A stretch of 64,000 nucleotides of DNA from Streptomyces sp. 6-11-2. GTDB lineage: Bacteria; Actinomycetota; Actinomycetes; Streptomycetales; Streptomycetaceae. Below are positions 7,946-15,567 of the stretch, piece after piece. The notes beneath the pieces are model-generated. The model saw only the letters and a program-made list of their open reading frames with translations. It searched no databases and was not told the origin of the DNA. The first letter of the stretch is position 1; every line of letters starts with the position of its first letter. The stretch spans positions 2,356,001 to 2,420,000 of the forward strand of contig NZ_BJOR01000001.1 in assembly GCF_006540305.1 (NCBI RefSeq). The letters are read 5' to 3'. Made by a program: the position numbers and the translations under genes.

Positions 7946-7984
7946 AGTCGACCGTGCAGTAGCACCCGCTCTTCCCGCCGCTGA
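7937..7984 (+). CDS. Putative 15-aa Arg-rich leader peptide
   Basis: ATG 7937 to TGA 7984 encodes MDRSRPCSSTRSSRR. A strong GGAGGAGG lies ten bases upstream, a slightly long spacing. Five of 15 residues are arginine and one is cysteine. It lies between the structured domain and corA, about 250 bases before the corA start, so it may be a sensing uORF like those in enterobacterial magnesium-transporter leaders. It could also be chance; conservation would decide. Confidence 0.35.
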   Translation: MDRSRPCSSTRSSRR

Positions 7985-8231
7985 TGTCGTCGCTCTGACT
8001 CCGGTCGGCCGCCACCTCTCGCGTTCGTGCCCCCGCGCACGTCATACGGAAGAGCACTTCGTTTCGTTTGATCTGTCTGATCTGAACCAGTGACGAAGCT
8101 CGCCACCGCGACGGTGCGGTGCTCCCCGCTTTGTGGACGTGCCAAACATCCCTGAGGCCACCACGTCCTCATTCCGGGCAGTTCCAACCGCCGTCGGCGG
8201 CCCTCGTCGCTCGCTGCGAAGGAGCCCCGCC

Positions 8232-9347
8232 ATGTCGATGATCCGCGACCTGCGTTCCGTGGTCCGCCCCTCCCGCACGGCCGCGCGCCAGGACGACGGC
8301 GCGTACGACACCACGCGCGACCCGGCCACGCCCTCGGCCATCGTGGACTGCGCCGTCTACCGCGACGGCTCCCGTGTCCCGACCGACCGCCCGCTCACGC
8401 CGCAGGAGGCCATGCGTCAGGTGCGGCGCGACGGGGGCTTCGTGTGGATCGGTCTGCACGAGCCGAACGAGGCCGAGTTCGCCGGTATCGCCGGGGAGTT
8501 CGGGCTGCACCCGCTGGCCGTGGAGGACGCGGTCACGGCCCATCAGCGGCCCAAGCTGGAGCGCTACGACGACACGCTCTTCACGGTCTTCAAGACCATC
8601 CACTACGTGGACCACGACGAGCTGACCGCCAACAGCGAGATCGTGGAGACCGGCGAAGTGATGTGCTTCACCGGCCGGGACTTCTTCATCACCGTCCGGC
8701 ACGGCGGGCAGGGCTCGCTGCGCGCGCTGCGGCACCGGCTGCAGGACGACCCCGAGCTGCTGGCCAAGGGCCCCTCCGCGGTGCTGCACGCCATCGCCGA
8801 CCACGTCGTCGACGGGTACATGGCGGTCGCGGACGCGTTGCAGGAGGACGTCGACGAGGTCGAGACGGAGGTGTTCTCGCCGGGCCGGGGCGGCACCCCG
8901 CGCGGCACCGACGCCGGCCGGATCTACCAACTCAAGCGCGAGGTACTGGCGTTCAAGCGGGCGGTGTCGCCGCTGCTGCGGCCCATGCAGCTGCTGAGCG
9001 AGCGTCCGATGCGGCTGATCGACCCGGACATCCAGAAGTACTTCCGGGACGTGGCCGACCACGTGGCCCGGGTGCAGGAGCAGGTCATCGGCTTCGACGA
9101 GCTGCTCAACTCCATCCTCCAGGCCAACCTGGCGCAGGCGTCCGTCGCCCAGAACGAGGACATGCGGAAGATCACGGCCTGGGCCGCGATCATCGCCGTA
9201 CCGACGATGGTCTGCGGGGTGTACGGCATGAACTTCAAGTACATGCCCGAGCTGCACCTGAAGTACGGCTACCCGCTGATCGTGGCGGTCACGGCCGCGA
9301 TCTGCCTGGGCATCCACCGCACGCTCAAGCGCAACGGCTGGCTGTGA
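8232..9347 (+). CDS. corA: CorA-family magnesium/cobalt transport protein
   Basis: A 371-residue CorA-type divalent-cation channel. The large N-terminal cytoplasmic domain ends in a long helix (about 250-310), followed by two C-terminal membrane segments. The signature GMN is at about residue 332 in CGVYGMNF and is followed by the periplasmic loop containing MPEL that links the two segments. CorA pentamers import Mg2+ down the membrane potential. ATG 8232 has AAGGAG seven bases upstream; an in-frame GTG at 8133 lacks a ribosome site and was not used. About 420 bases of transcribed leader precede the gene, with a structured domain and a small ORF. The next gene has its own start signal. Confidence 0.93.
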   Translation: MSMIRDLRSVVRPSRTAARQDDGAYDTTRDPATPSAIVDCAVYRDGSRVPTDRPLTPQEAMRQVRRDGGFVWIGLHEPNEAEFAGIAGEFGLHPLAVEDAVTAHQRPKLERYDDTLFTVFKTIHYVDHDELTANSEIVETGEVMCFTGRDFFITVRHGGQGSLRALRHRLQDDPELLAKGPSAVLHAIADHVVDGYMAVADALQEDVDEVETEVFSPGRGGTPRGTDAGRIYQLKREVLAFKRAVSPLLRPMQLLSERPMRLIDPDIQKYFRDVADHVARVQEQVIGFDELLNSILQANLAQASVAQNEDMRKITAWAAIIAVPTMVCGVYGMNFKYMPELHLKYGYPLIVAVTAAICLGIHRTLKRNGWL

Positions 9348-9357
9348 GCGGGCTCGT

Positions 9358-9363
9358 TACTCT
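9358..9363 (+). promoter_or_regulatory. -10 element of leaderless gene
   Basis: TACTCT ends 6 bases before the ATG at 9370, and no ribosome site is present. This implies separate transcription from corA, which stops at 9347. Confidence 0.5.
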
Positions 9364-9369
9364 TCTGCC

Positions 9370-9882
9370 ATGAACACCGAGCTGCTCGACCAGGCCCTCG
9401 TCGAGGAGGCCACGAAGAAGTCCGGCCTCATCTGGGTCAAGGGCCCCGGCGTCCCGGCCCGTGCCCTGTGGCACGTCTGGCACGAGGGCGCCGCGTGCGT
9501 GGTGGGCGACGGGCCCGGCGAGCAGCCGCTGCCCGGACTCGCCGACGGGGCCGCCGCCGAGGTGACGGTGCGCAGCAAGGACAAGGGCGGCCGCCTGGTC
9601 ACCTGGGCGGCGCGGGTCGTGGAGGTCGTGCCGGATTCCCCGCGGTGGCCGGAGGTCGTGGCCGAGCTGAAGGGGAAGCGGCTCAACGCGCCCGACGGCG
9701 AGGCCATGACGGCGCGCTGGGCCCGCGAGTGCCGGGTGCTGCGCCTGGAGCCCACGGGGACGACCGCGCCGCTGCCGGAGGGCTCGCTGGCCGAGGCACC
9801 GCTGCCGACCCCGGCGACGACCCGCCGGCCGGCTCCGGACGGGCTGCCGCGACTGCTGGTGAAGAGACGGCGCCGGAAGTAG
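9370..9882 (+). CDS. Conserved actinobacterial protein, possibly split-barrel
   Basis: A 170-residue cytoplasmic protein. The N-terminal 110 residues alternate strand-like hydrophobic stretches (SGLIWVKGPG, ALWHVWHEGAACVVGDGPGEQPLPGL, VTVRSKDKGGRLVTWAARVVEVV) and resemble the pyridoxamine-phosphate-oxidase-like split barrel, but no flavin motif is certain. The C-terminal 50 residues are Pro/Ala-rich and end in a basic KRRRRK. I do not recognise a specific function. The start is supported by the -10-like hexamer exactly six bases before ATG. Confidence 0.65.
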   Translation: MNTELLDQALVEEATKKSGLIWVKGPGVPARALWHVWHEGAACVVGDGPGEQPLPGLADGAAAEVTVRSKDKGGRLVTWAARVVEVVPDSPRWPEVVAELKGKRLNAPDGEAMTARWARECRVLRLEPTGTTAPLPEGSLAEAPLPTPATTRRPAPDGLPRLLVKRRRRK

Positions 9883-9911
9883 TCCCCTCCTAGGGAGCAG
9901 GGGCACGGAGG

Positions 9912-10658
9912 TCAGGACGTCGGCAGCTGCTTGCCGTAGTCGACCGTCTCGTCCTTCTCGGGCTCGGCCACGGCGAAGTCCTTGCCCCAGTCCGAGAAAC
10001 TCAGCGTCCCCGCGTCGCCCGCGCGCACCAGGCGCAGCGGGTAGGGGGTGCCCTTCAGGGAGACGTCCAGGGTGCCGCCGGTGCCCTTGCCGCCGGTGAT
10101 GCGGATCGTGCGCACGCCCGCCTGCTCGTGGTGCCCGTCGGTCGCCAGCGTGCCGTGCAGTGTCAGCAGCCCGTCGAGGAGGACGTCCTTGTCCGTGAAG
10201 CCGCTGAACCGCTTGTACGCGGGATCGCCCTGCGGCACCTTCACGTACTTGCCGTCCAGCTTGTCGGCGGCCCCGGTGGCCTTGCCGCCGCCGTCGACCT
10301 GGCCCCAGAACCCGGCGTCCGCCTTCAGGTACAGGTGTTCCCCGACCCGCAGCAGCCCGAAGGTCACCCCCTCCGAGGTGACCGAACCGGAGCCGCCGTC
10401 GTCCTTCAGACGCATGTCGAGCCGGTACGTGCGGCCGTTGGTGACCACGTTCCCGGACAGGTGCACGGTGTCCGCGGCGGCGGCCGCCGCCTTCGTCCTG
10501 GCCTGGATCTTGTCGGCCGGGAGTCTGCCCACCCCGTTGGTGCCCGCGTCCGGATCGTCCCCGGAACACCCCGTCAGACCCGCGCCCGCGACGACCAGAG
10601 CACACAACGCGCTCGTCAGCGCGGTCCGGCGGGTACGGCCCTGGGGAATCACGGTCAC
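9912..10658 (-). CDS. LppX/LprAFG-type lipoprotein
   Basis: A 248-residue lipoprotein. The N-terminus is RTRR, then a hydrophobic stretch and the lipobox GLTGC (Cys about residue 32), so it should be lipid-anchored outside the membrane. The mature part follows the actinobacterial LppX/LprAFG pattern: a helix starting around KIQARTKAAAAAADTVHLSG, then repeated beta strands (YRLDMRLKDDG, VTFGLLRVGEHLYLKAD, GTLDVSLKGTPYPLRLV). In mycobacteria this fold carries lipids through the envelope. A longer upstream ORF exists, but GTG 10658 puts a normal signal peptide at the start; a GTG two codons later is also possible. No partner transporter is adjacent. Confidence 0.8.
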   Translation of the reverse strand: MTVIPQGRTRRTALTSALCALVVAGAGLTGCSGDDPDAGTNGVGRLPADKIQARTKAAAAAADTVHLSGNVVTNGRTYRLDMRLKDDGGSGSVTSEGVTFGLLRVGEHLYLKADAGFWGQVDGGGKATGAADKLDGKYVKVPQGDPAYKRFSGFTDKDVLLDGLLTLHGTLATDGHHEQAGVRTIRITGGKGTGGTLDVSLKGTPYPLRLVRAGDAGTLSFSDWGKDFAVAEPEKDETVDYGKQLPTS

Positions 10659-10877
10659 AGGTGGAGCTGCCTTTCTGACGGGTGTCCTGAGCGGCGTACG
10701 GCAGCGTACCGGGGCCGGAGGCGCCCGGCGGACCCGGCTCGTGCGGACCCTCACCAGGGCGTATCCGGGGTGGACGGGCTAGCCTGAAGCGCACCTGAGC
10801 GGGCATTTGGGAAAAGAAACCCGGCACACGCGACACGCACCACACGCACCACACAGCCGTGCAAAGGAGGCGCAGCC

Positions 10878-12161
10878 ATGGCAGCGGGCGCCCCCCGGAT
10901 CTTCGTCTCGCATCTCTCCGGAGTCGCCGTCTTCGACCCGACGGGCGACCAGGTGGGCCGCGTACGCGATCTGGTCGTCATGCTGCGCGTCGGGCGCAAG
11001 CCGCCCCGTCTGCTCGGGCTGGTCGTCGAACTCGCCACCCGGCGCCGCATCTTCCTGCCCATGACCCGGGTGACCGGCATCGAGTCGGGCCAGGTCATCA
11101 CCACGGGCGTGCTCAACGTCCGGCGCTTCGAGCAGCGCCCCACCGAACGTCTCGTCTTCGGCGAACTGCTCGACCGGCGGGTGACGCTCGCGGAGACCGG
11201 CGAGGAGGTCACGGTCCTGGACATGTCGGTGCGGCAGCTGTCCGCGCGCCGGGACTGGGAGGTCGACCGCGTCTTCGTGCGCAAGGGCAGGAAGGGCGGC
11301 GCGTTCCGGCGCAACCGAGGAGAGGCCCTGACCGTGGAGTGGTCCGCGGTCACCGGCTTCTCGCTGGAGGAGCAGGGGCAGGGCGCGGAGAGCCTGCTCG
11401 CCACCTTCGAGCAGCTGCGCCCCGCCGACCTGGCCAACGTGCTGCACCACCTGTCCTCCAAGCGGCGTGCCGAGGTCGCCGCCGCGCTGGACGACGACCG
11501 GCTCGCCGACGTCCTCGAAGAGCTCCCGGAGGACGACCAGATCGAGATCCTGGGCAAGCTGAAGGGCGAGCGCGCGGCCGACGTGCTGGAGGCGATGGAC
11601 CCTGACGACGCCGCCGACCTGCTCGCCGAGCTGCCGAAGGCGGAGCAGGAGCGGCTGCTGGGGCTGATGGAGCCCGCCGACGCGGCCGGCATGCGCCGGC
11701 TGATGTCGTACGAGGAGCACACCGCGGGCGGACTGATGACGACCGAACCGATCGTGCTGCGTCCGGACGCGACCGTCGCCGACGCCCTGGCCCGCGTCCG
11801 CAACCGCGACCGCTCCCCCGCGCTGGCCGCCCAGGTCTACGTGTGCCGCCCGCCCGACGAGACCCCGACCGGGAAGTACCTGGGCACGGTGCACTTCCAG
11901 CGGTTGCTGCGCGACCCGCCCTACACCCTCGTCGGATCGATCCTCGACGACGACCTGCAACCCCTCGCGCCCGACGCCACGCTGCCGGTCGTCGCCGGGT
12001 TCTTCGCGACCTACGACATGGTGGCGGCGCCCGTCGTCGACGAGTCCGGCTCGCTGCTCGGCGCGGTCACCGTGGACGACGTCCTGGACCACATGCTGCC
12101 GGACGACTGGCGGGAGACGGAGTACGACCTGGACGAGGGGGCGGCGACGCATGGTGGCTGA
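10878..12161 (+). CDS. Soluble PRC-barrel / MgtE_N / CBS protein
   Basis: A 427-residue protein with three parts: a PRC-barrel-like N-terminus repeated twice (about 1-160), an MgtE N-terminal helical domain with the repeated L..LP.D pattern (LADVLEELPEDDQIEIL and ADLLAELPKAEQERLL, about 200-275), and two CBS motifs (about 285-415). The membrane channel of true MgtE transporters is absent, so it cannot itself carry Mg2+. The Mg-sensing cytosolic half suggests a regulator of another transporter or of its DUF1003 partner. A perfect AAAGGAGG lies just upstream. The 3' end overlaps the DUF1003 gene by 11 bases, so the two are translationally coupled. M. tuberculosis has a similar pair near sigE, as I recall. 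Confidence 0.88.
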   Translation: MAAGAPRIFVSHLSGVAVFDPTGDQVGRVRDLVVMLRVGRKPPRLLGLVVELATRRRIFLPMTRVTGIESGQVITTGVLNVRRFEQRPTERLVFGELLDRRVTLAETGEEVTVLDMSVRQLSARRDWEVDRVFVRKGRKGGAFRRNRGEALTVEWSAVTGFSLEEQGQGAESLLATFEQLRPADLANVLHHLSSKRRAEVAAALDDDRLADVLEELPEDDQIEILGKLKGERAADVLEAMDPDDAADLLAELPKAEQERLLGLMEPADAAGMRRLMSYEEHTAGGLMTTEPIVLRPDATVADALARVRNRDRSPALAAQVYVCRPPDETPTGKYLGTVHFQRLLRDPPYTLVGSILDDDLQPLAPDATLPVVAGFFATYDMVAAPVVDESGSLLGAVTVDDVLDHMLPDDWRETEYDLDEGAATHGG

Positions 12162-12747
12162 GCGAGAGGGCCTCCGCGAAAGGCCGGTGGGGGCCACCGC
12201 CGCCGGACGGCCGCGGGCCGGCCGGCTGGACCAGCCGCGCCCGCCCCGGCGCCGGCTGCTGCCGGAGTGGGACCCGGACGCCTTCGGGCGGCTGTCCGAG
12301 CGCATCGCACGGTTCCTGGGCACCGGGCGGTTCATCGTCTGGATGACGGTGGTGATCATCGTGTGGGTGCTGTGGAACGTGGCCGCGCCCCGGCATCTGC
12401 GGTTCGACGAGTACCCGTTCATCTTCCTGACCCTGGCCCTGTCCCTTCAGGCCTCCTACGCCGCCCCGCTGATCCTGCTGGCGCAGAACCGGCAGGACGA
12501 CCGGGACCGGGTCAACCTCGAACAGGACCGCAAGCAGAACGAGCGGTCGATCGCCGACACCGAGTACCTGACCCGCGAGATCGCCGCGCTGCGCATGGGC
12601 CTGGGCGAGGTGGCGACCCGCGACTGGATGCGCTCGGAGCTCCAGGACCTGGTCAAGGAGCTGGAGGAGCGGACCGTCGACGGTCACCGGCGGCACGGGG
12701 TATTCCCGGCGGATCACCCGCACGCACGTGACATGGACGACCGGTGA
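12151..12747 (+). CDS. DUF1003 membrane protein
   Basis: A 198-residue DUF1003 protein. A Pro/Arg-rich cytoplasmic N-terminus (about 1-50) is followed by two membrane segments: FIVWMTVVIIVWVLWNVA (about 62-79) and the stretch around FIFLTLALSLQASYAAPLILLAQ (about 90-112). The family motif QNRQDDRDR follows, then a helical tail (about 115-175). The biochemical role of DUF1003 is unknown. Tight coupling with the MgtE_N/CBS protein suggests a shared complex, perhaps for magnesium. GAGGGG precedes the ATG within the upstream gene. Confidence 0.85.
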   Translation: MVAEREGLRERPVGATAAGRPRAGRLDQPRPPRRRLLPEWDPDAFGRLSERIARFLGTGRFIVWMTVVIIVWVLWNVAAPRHLRFDEYPFIFLTLALSLQASYAAPLILLAQNRQDDRDRVNLEQDRKQNERSIADTEYLTREIAALRMGLGEVATRDWMRSELQDLVKELEERTVDGHRRHGVFPADHPHARDMDDR

Positions 12748-12776
12748 CGGGGTCCCGGGGTCCGCACGGAGCGCCG

Positions 12777-12782
12777 TACCAT
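12777..12782 (+). promoter_or_regulatory. -10 element of leaderless mrp gene
   Basis: TACCAT ends 7 bases before the ATG at 12790. The intervening CGTCCTT has no ribosome site, so the mRNA is probably leaderless. Confidence 0.5.
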
Positions 12783-12789
12783 CGTCCTT

Positions 12790-13923
12790 ATGGCTACGGA
12801 AGACGCGGTGCGCGCAGCTCTGGCGACGGTTGACGATCCCGAGATCCACCGGCCCATCACCGAGCTCGGCATGGTCAAATCGGTGGAGATCGGCGCGGAC
12901 GGAGCGGTCGCGGTCACCGTCTACCTGACGGTCTCCGGCTGTCCGATGCGCGAGACGATCACCCAGCGGGTGACCGACGCCGTCTCCCGTGTCGAGGGTG
13001 TCACCCGGGTCGACGTCACGCTCGACGTGATGAGCGACGAGCAGCGCCGGGAGCTGGCGACCGCGCTGCGCGGCGGCCAGGCCGAGCGCGAGGTCCCCTT
13101 CGCCAAGCCCGGCAGCCTCACCCGCGTCTACGCCGTCGCCTCCGGCAAGGGCGGCGTCGGCAAGTCCTCGGTGACGGTGAACCTGGCGGCGGCGATGGCG
13201 GCCGACGGTCTGAAGGTGGGCGTGGTCGACGCCGACATCTACGGCCACAGCGTGCCGCGGATGCTGGGCGCTGACGGCCGCCCGACCCAGGTCGAGAACA
13301 TGATCATGCCGCCGTCGGCGAACGGCGTGACGGTCATCTCCATCGGCATGTTCACCCCGGGCAACGCGCCCGTCGTCTGGCGCGGGCCGATGCTGCACCG
13401 CGCGCTCCAGCAGTTCCTGGCGGACGTGTACTGGGGCGACCTGGACGTCCTCCTGCTGGACCTGCCGCCCGGCACCGGCGACATCGCGATCTCCGTGGCC
13501 CAGCTGGTGCCGAACGCCGAGATCCTGGTGGTGACGACGCCTCAGCAGGCGGCGGCCGAGGTGGCCGAGCGGGCGGGCTCCATCGCCGTCCAGACCCACC
13601 AGAAGATCGTCGGCGTGGTCGAGAACATGTCCGGCCTGCCCTGCCCGCACTGCGACGAGATGGTCGACGTCTTCGGCACGGGCGGCGGCCAGGCGGTCGC
13701 CGAGGGCCTGACCCGCACCACGGGTGCCACGGTCCCGGTGCTCGGCTCCATCCCGATCGACGTCCGCCTGCGCGAGGGCGGCGACGAGGGCAAGCCGGTC
13801 GTCCTGACCGACCCGGACTCCCCCGCGGGCTCGGCCCTGCGGTCGATCGCCGACAAGCTCGCGGGCCGGCAGCGGGGCCTCGCGGGGCTGTCGCTGGGGA
13901 TCACCCCGAAGAACAAGTTCTAG
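12790..13923 (+). CDS. mrp: Mrp/ApbC-type iron-sulfur cluster carrier ATPase
   Basis: A 377-residue Mrp/NBP35-family P-loop protein. An N-terminal MIP18/DUF59 domain (about 1-95; DPEIHRPITELGMV, SGCPMRETI) is followed by the deviant Walker A GKGGVGKS at 119-126, the switch DADIYGHS (about 148-155) and DLPPGTGD (224-231). The CPHC pair (Cys285/Cys288), which in dimers holds a labile Fe-S cluster, is intact. The family assembles or transfers Fe-S clusters to apo-enzymes in the cytosol. The start follows the -10-like hexamer, and a strong terminator follows the stop. It lies in the same block as tatB and sigma, as in mycobacteria from memory. Confidence 0.93.
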   Translation: MATEDAVRAALATVDDPEIHRPITELGMVKSVEIGADGAVAVTVYLTVSGCPMRETITQRVTDAVSRVEGVTRVDVTLDVMSDEQRRELATALRGGQAEREVPFAKPGSLTRVYAVASGKGGVGKSSVTVNLAAAMAADGLKVGVVDADIYGHSVPRMLGADGRPTQVENMIMPPSANGVTVISIGMFTPGNAPVVWRGPMLHRALQQFLADVYWGDLDVLLLDLPPGTGDIAISVAQLVPNAEILVVTTPQQAAAEVAERAGSIAVQTHQKIVGVVENMSGLPCPHCDEMVDVFGTGGGQAVAEGLTRTTGATVPVLGSIPIDVRLREGGDEGKPVVLTDPDSPAGSALRSIADKLAGRQRGLAGLSLGITPKNKF

Positions 13924-13966
13924 CCCGTACGAGGGCCGTGGCGGCCCGCAGTGCCCGTAAGGCGAC

Positions 13967-13997
13967 AGGGGCGCCGTCCCGCGTGGACGGCGCCCCT
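13967..13997. terminator. Bidirectional terminator after mrp
   Basis: A perfect 13-bp stem (AGGGGCGCCGTCC with GGACGGCGCCCCT) around CGCGT, followed by TCTTCTTG. It separates mrp from the convergent gene. Confidence 0.9.
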
Positions 13998-14026
13998 TCT
14001 TGTCGTCAGCCGTGTGCCGCGTGGCG

Positions 14027-14698
14027 TCAGGCGTACGCGCTGATGTCCTTGATCATGGCGAAGCCGAGCCCGTACGCGCTCATGCCCCTGCCGTACGCCC
14101 CCAGGTGGACGCCCTGGGAGGTCGAACCGGCGAGCACCCAGCCGAACTCCGACTCCCGGTAGTAGAACGGCGTCGGGGCGCCGTCCACGGGCAGGGACAG
14201 CATGGACCACTCCGGGCCGGACAGGTCGTCGGCCAGCTCCCACGCGGTCTCCGTCTGCTGCTCCAGCCAGTCGTCCCGCAGGGTGTGGTCCACCTGCCCG
14301 GGCCAGGTGAACGACAGTAGGCCCACCGCGGCCAGCCAGGCCGCCGAGGAGACCGAGGTGGCCTCCAGCTGGCCCGTGCCGTCGGCGAGGCGCCGTACGG
14401 GCTGGGCGGCGACGGTGACGACGACCGCGAACTTCTCCTTGGACTCGTCCGGCGATCCGGACACGAACTCGTTGCGTACGGACGGCTCGTCGCCGTGCCC
14501 GGTCGAACCGTGTTCCACGGAACCGTCGGCCGAGGTGCCGACCTGCATCAGCCAGCGCGGCCCCGTGAAGGCCTCGTCGAGGCCGTACCAGGGAAAGGGC
14601 GCCAGCAGGTAACCGTCGGCCGTGCGCCGGGCGAAGGGGGACTGTTGTCCGCCCTCCGCGGCCGGCGCCTGCGCGCCTGCCCGACTTGTCGTCTCCAT
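14027..14698 (-). CDS. Conserved hypothetical protein, 223 aa
   Basis: A 223-residue cytoplasmic protein without a signal peptide or membrane segment. The N-terminal 25 residues are polar and Ala/Gly-rich, then comes YLLAPFPWYGLDEAF (about 38-52). The C-terminal third has strand-like pieces, including TPFYYRESEFGWVLAGSTSQGVHLG and LGFAMIKDISAYA. I do not recognise the family. ATG 14698 is preferred because GAGGAGG lies eleven bases upstream and the region before it is not protein-like. It is convergent with mrp and upstream-adjacent to tatB on the same strand but separated by about 200 bases. Confidence 0.7.
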   Translation of the reverse strand: METTSRAGAQAPAAEGGQQSPFARRTADGYLLAPFPWYGLDEAFTGPRWLMQVGTSADGSVEHGSTGHGDEPSVRNEFVSGSPDESKEKFAVVVTVAAQPVRRLADGTGQLEATSVSSAAWLAAVGLLSFTWPGQVDHTLRDDWLEQQTETAWELADDLSGPEWSMLSLPVDGAPTPFYYRESEFGWVLAGSTSQGVHLGAYGRGMSAYGLGFAMIKDISAYA

Positions 14699-14904
14699 GT
14701 GCCCGGTGGCCTCCTCGCTCTCGTCGGACCGGGGTGTCCCGCCCCCCTTCGGGCGTACTCGTCCGGTCCGCACAACAACTCGGCAGCATATCCATCCCGC
14801 TTCGGACAGCCGGGAAACCGCTCGGCGCGTGGGTCGCGGGTACAGCCGTTTCACGCCGCGCACGGGCCGAGCGCGACGTGAAACGCGTCACATGGGAACG
14901 CGGG

Positions 14905-15390
14905 TCAGGTGGCGTCCGCGTCGAAGGGCGGGCGCTCGTCCTGAGCGGGGGCCTCGGGCTTCTTGGTCATGTCGATCCGGCCGCCGGCCGAACCCGAGGA
15001 GCCCGAAGCAGAAGGCGTGGAGGCCGACGAGGACGACGAGGACGACGAGGACGACGAGGATTCGTACTCGTTGCCGTTCACCGCGTCCGTGATCTCGGCC
15101 ATCTCCTTCTTCAGGTCGAAGCCGTTGCGGATCTCCTGCAACCCCAGGTCGTCGTTGTTCAGCTGCTTGCGGATGAACGTCTTGGGGTTGAGGTCCTCGA
15201 ACTCGAAGTCCTTGAATTCCGGGCCGAGTTCGCTGCGAATGTCCTGCTTGGCGCTCTCCGAGAACTCACGGATCTTCCGGATCGTGCGCGTCACGTCCTG
15301 GATGACCTTCGGGAGCTTTTCGGGACCGAACACGAGCACGGCCACGATGATGATCGTCAGCAGCTCGAGCGGTCCTATGTCATTGAACAC
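14905..15390 (-). CDS. tatB: Sec-independent translocase subunit TatB
   Basis: A 161-residue TatB. The single N-terminal membrane helix ELLTIIIVAVLVFGPEKLP (about 7-25) ends in the F-G-P-E-K-L-P hinge typical of TatA/TatB, followed by an amphipathic helix (VIQDVTRTIRKIREFSESA). The ELGPEFKDF segment is a TatB rather than TatA feature. The acidic C-terminal tail includes a 12-serine run from a 9-bp tandem repeat. TatB, with TatC, recognises twin-arginine signal peptides. GTG 15390 has AAGGAG six bases upstream. In this genus tatA/tatC lie elsewhere; here tatB follows the protease gene, as in the mycobacterial sigE-rseA-htrA-tatB block. Confidence 0.93.
   Translation of the reverse strand: MFNDIGPLELLTIIIVAVLVFGPEKLPKVIQDVTRTIRKIREFSESAKQDIRSELGPEFKDFEFEDLNPKTFIRKQLNNDDLGLQEIRNGFDLKKEMAEITDAVNGNEYESSSSSSSSSSSSASTPSASGSSGSAGGRIDMTKKPEAPAQDERPPFDADAT
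15026..15061. repeat. 9-bp tandem repeat, four units, in tatB
   Basis: GACGAGGAC occurs four times (the last ends in T). On the minus strand it encodes the serine run of TatB. Length change by slippage would keep the frame. Confidence 0.8.
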
Positions 15391-15567
15391 CTGAAGCTCC
15401 TTGCGATGTCCTCGGTCCTCGGCCCTCGGGTGGTCCGGTCTGTGTGGGGCTGTCCGTGGTCCGGGCCGGATCCACGGTACCCGGCCCACGTGCCCGACCG
15501 GTACCGTCCCGAGGTGTCGGACTGCGTGTACACGACGGATTTTCCGGCTTGTTCCGCACGGTTTGTG

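Noticed and set aside
8133..8231. Extension of CorA to a GTG at 8133
   Set aside because: No ribosome site there, whereas ATG 8232 has AAGGAG at good spacing; the extension does not resemble CorA N-termini.
10800..10860. CA-rich repeats (CACACGCACC) before the MgtE-like gene as a regulatory array
   Set aside because: Only two short imperfect units, in an untranslated region; no dyad or known motif.
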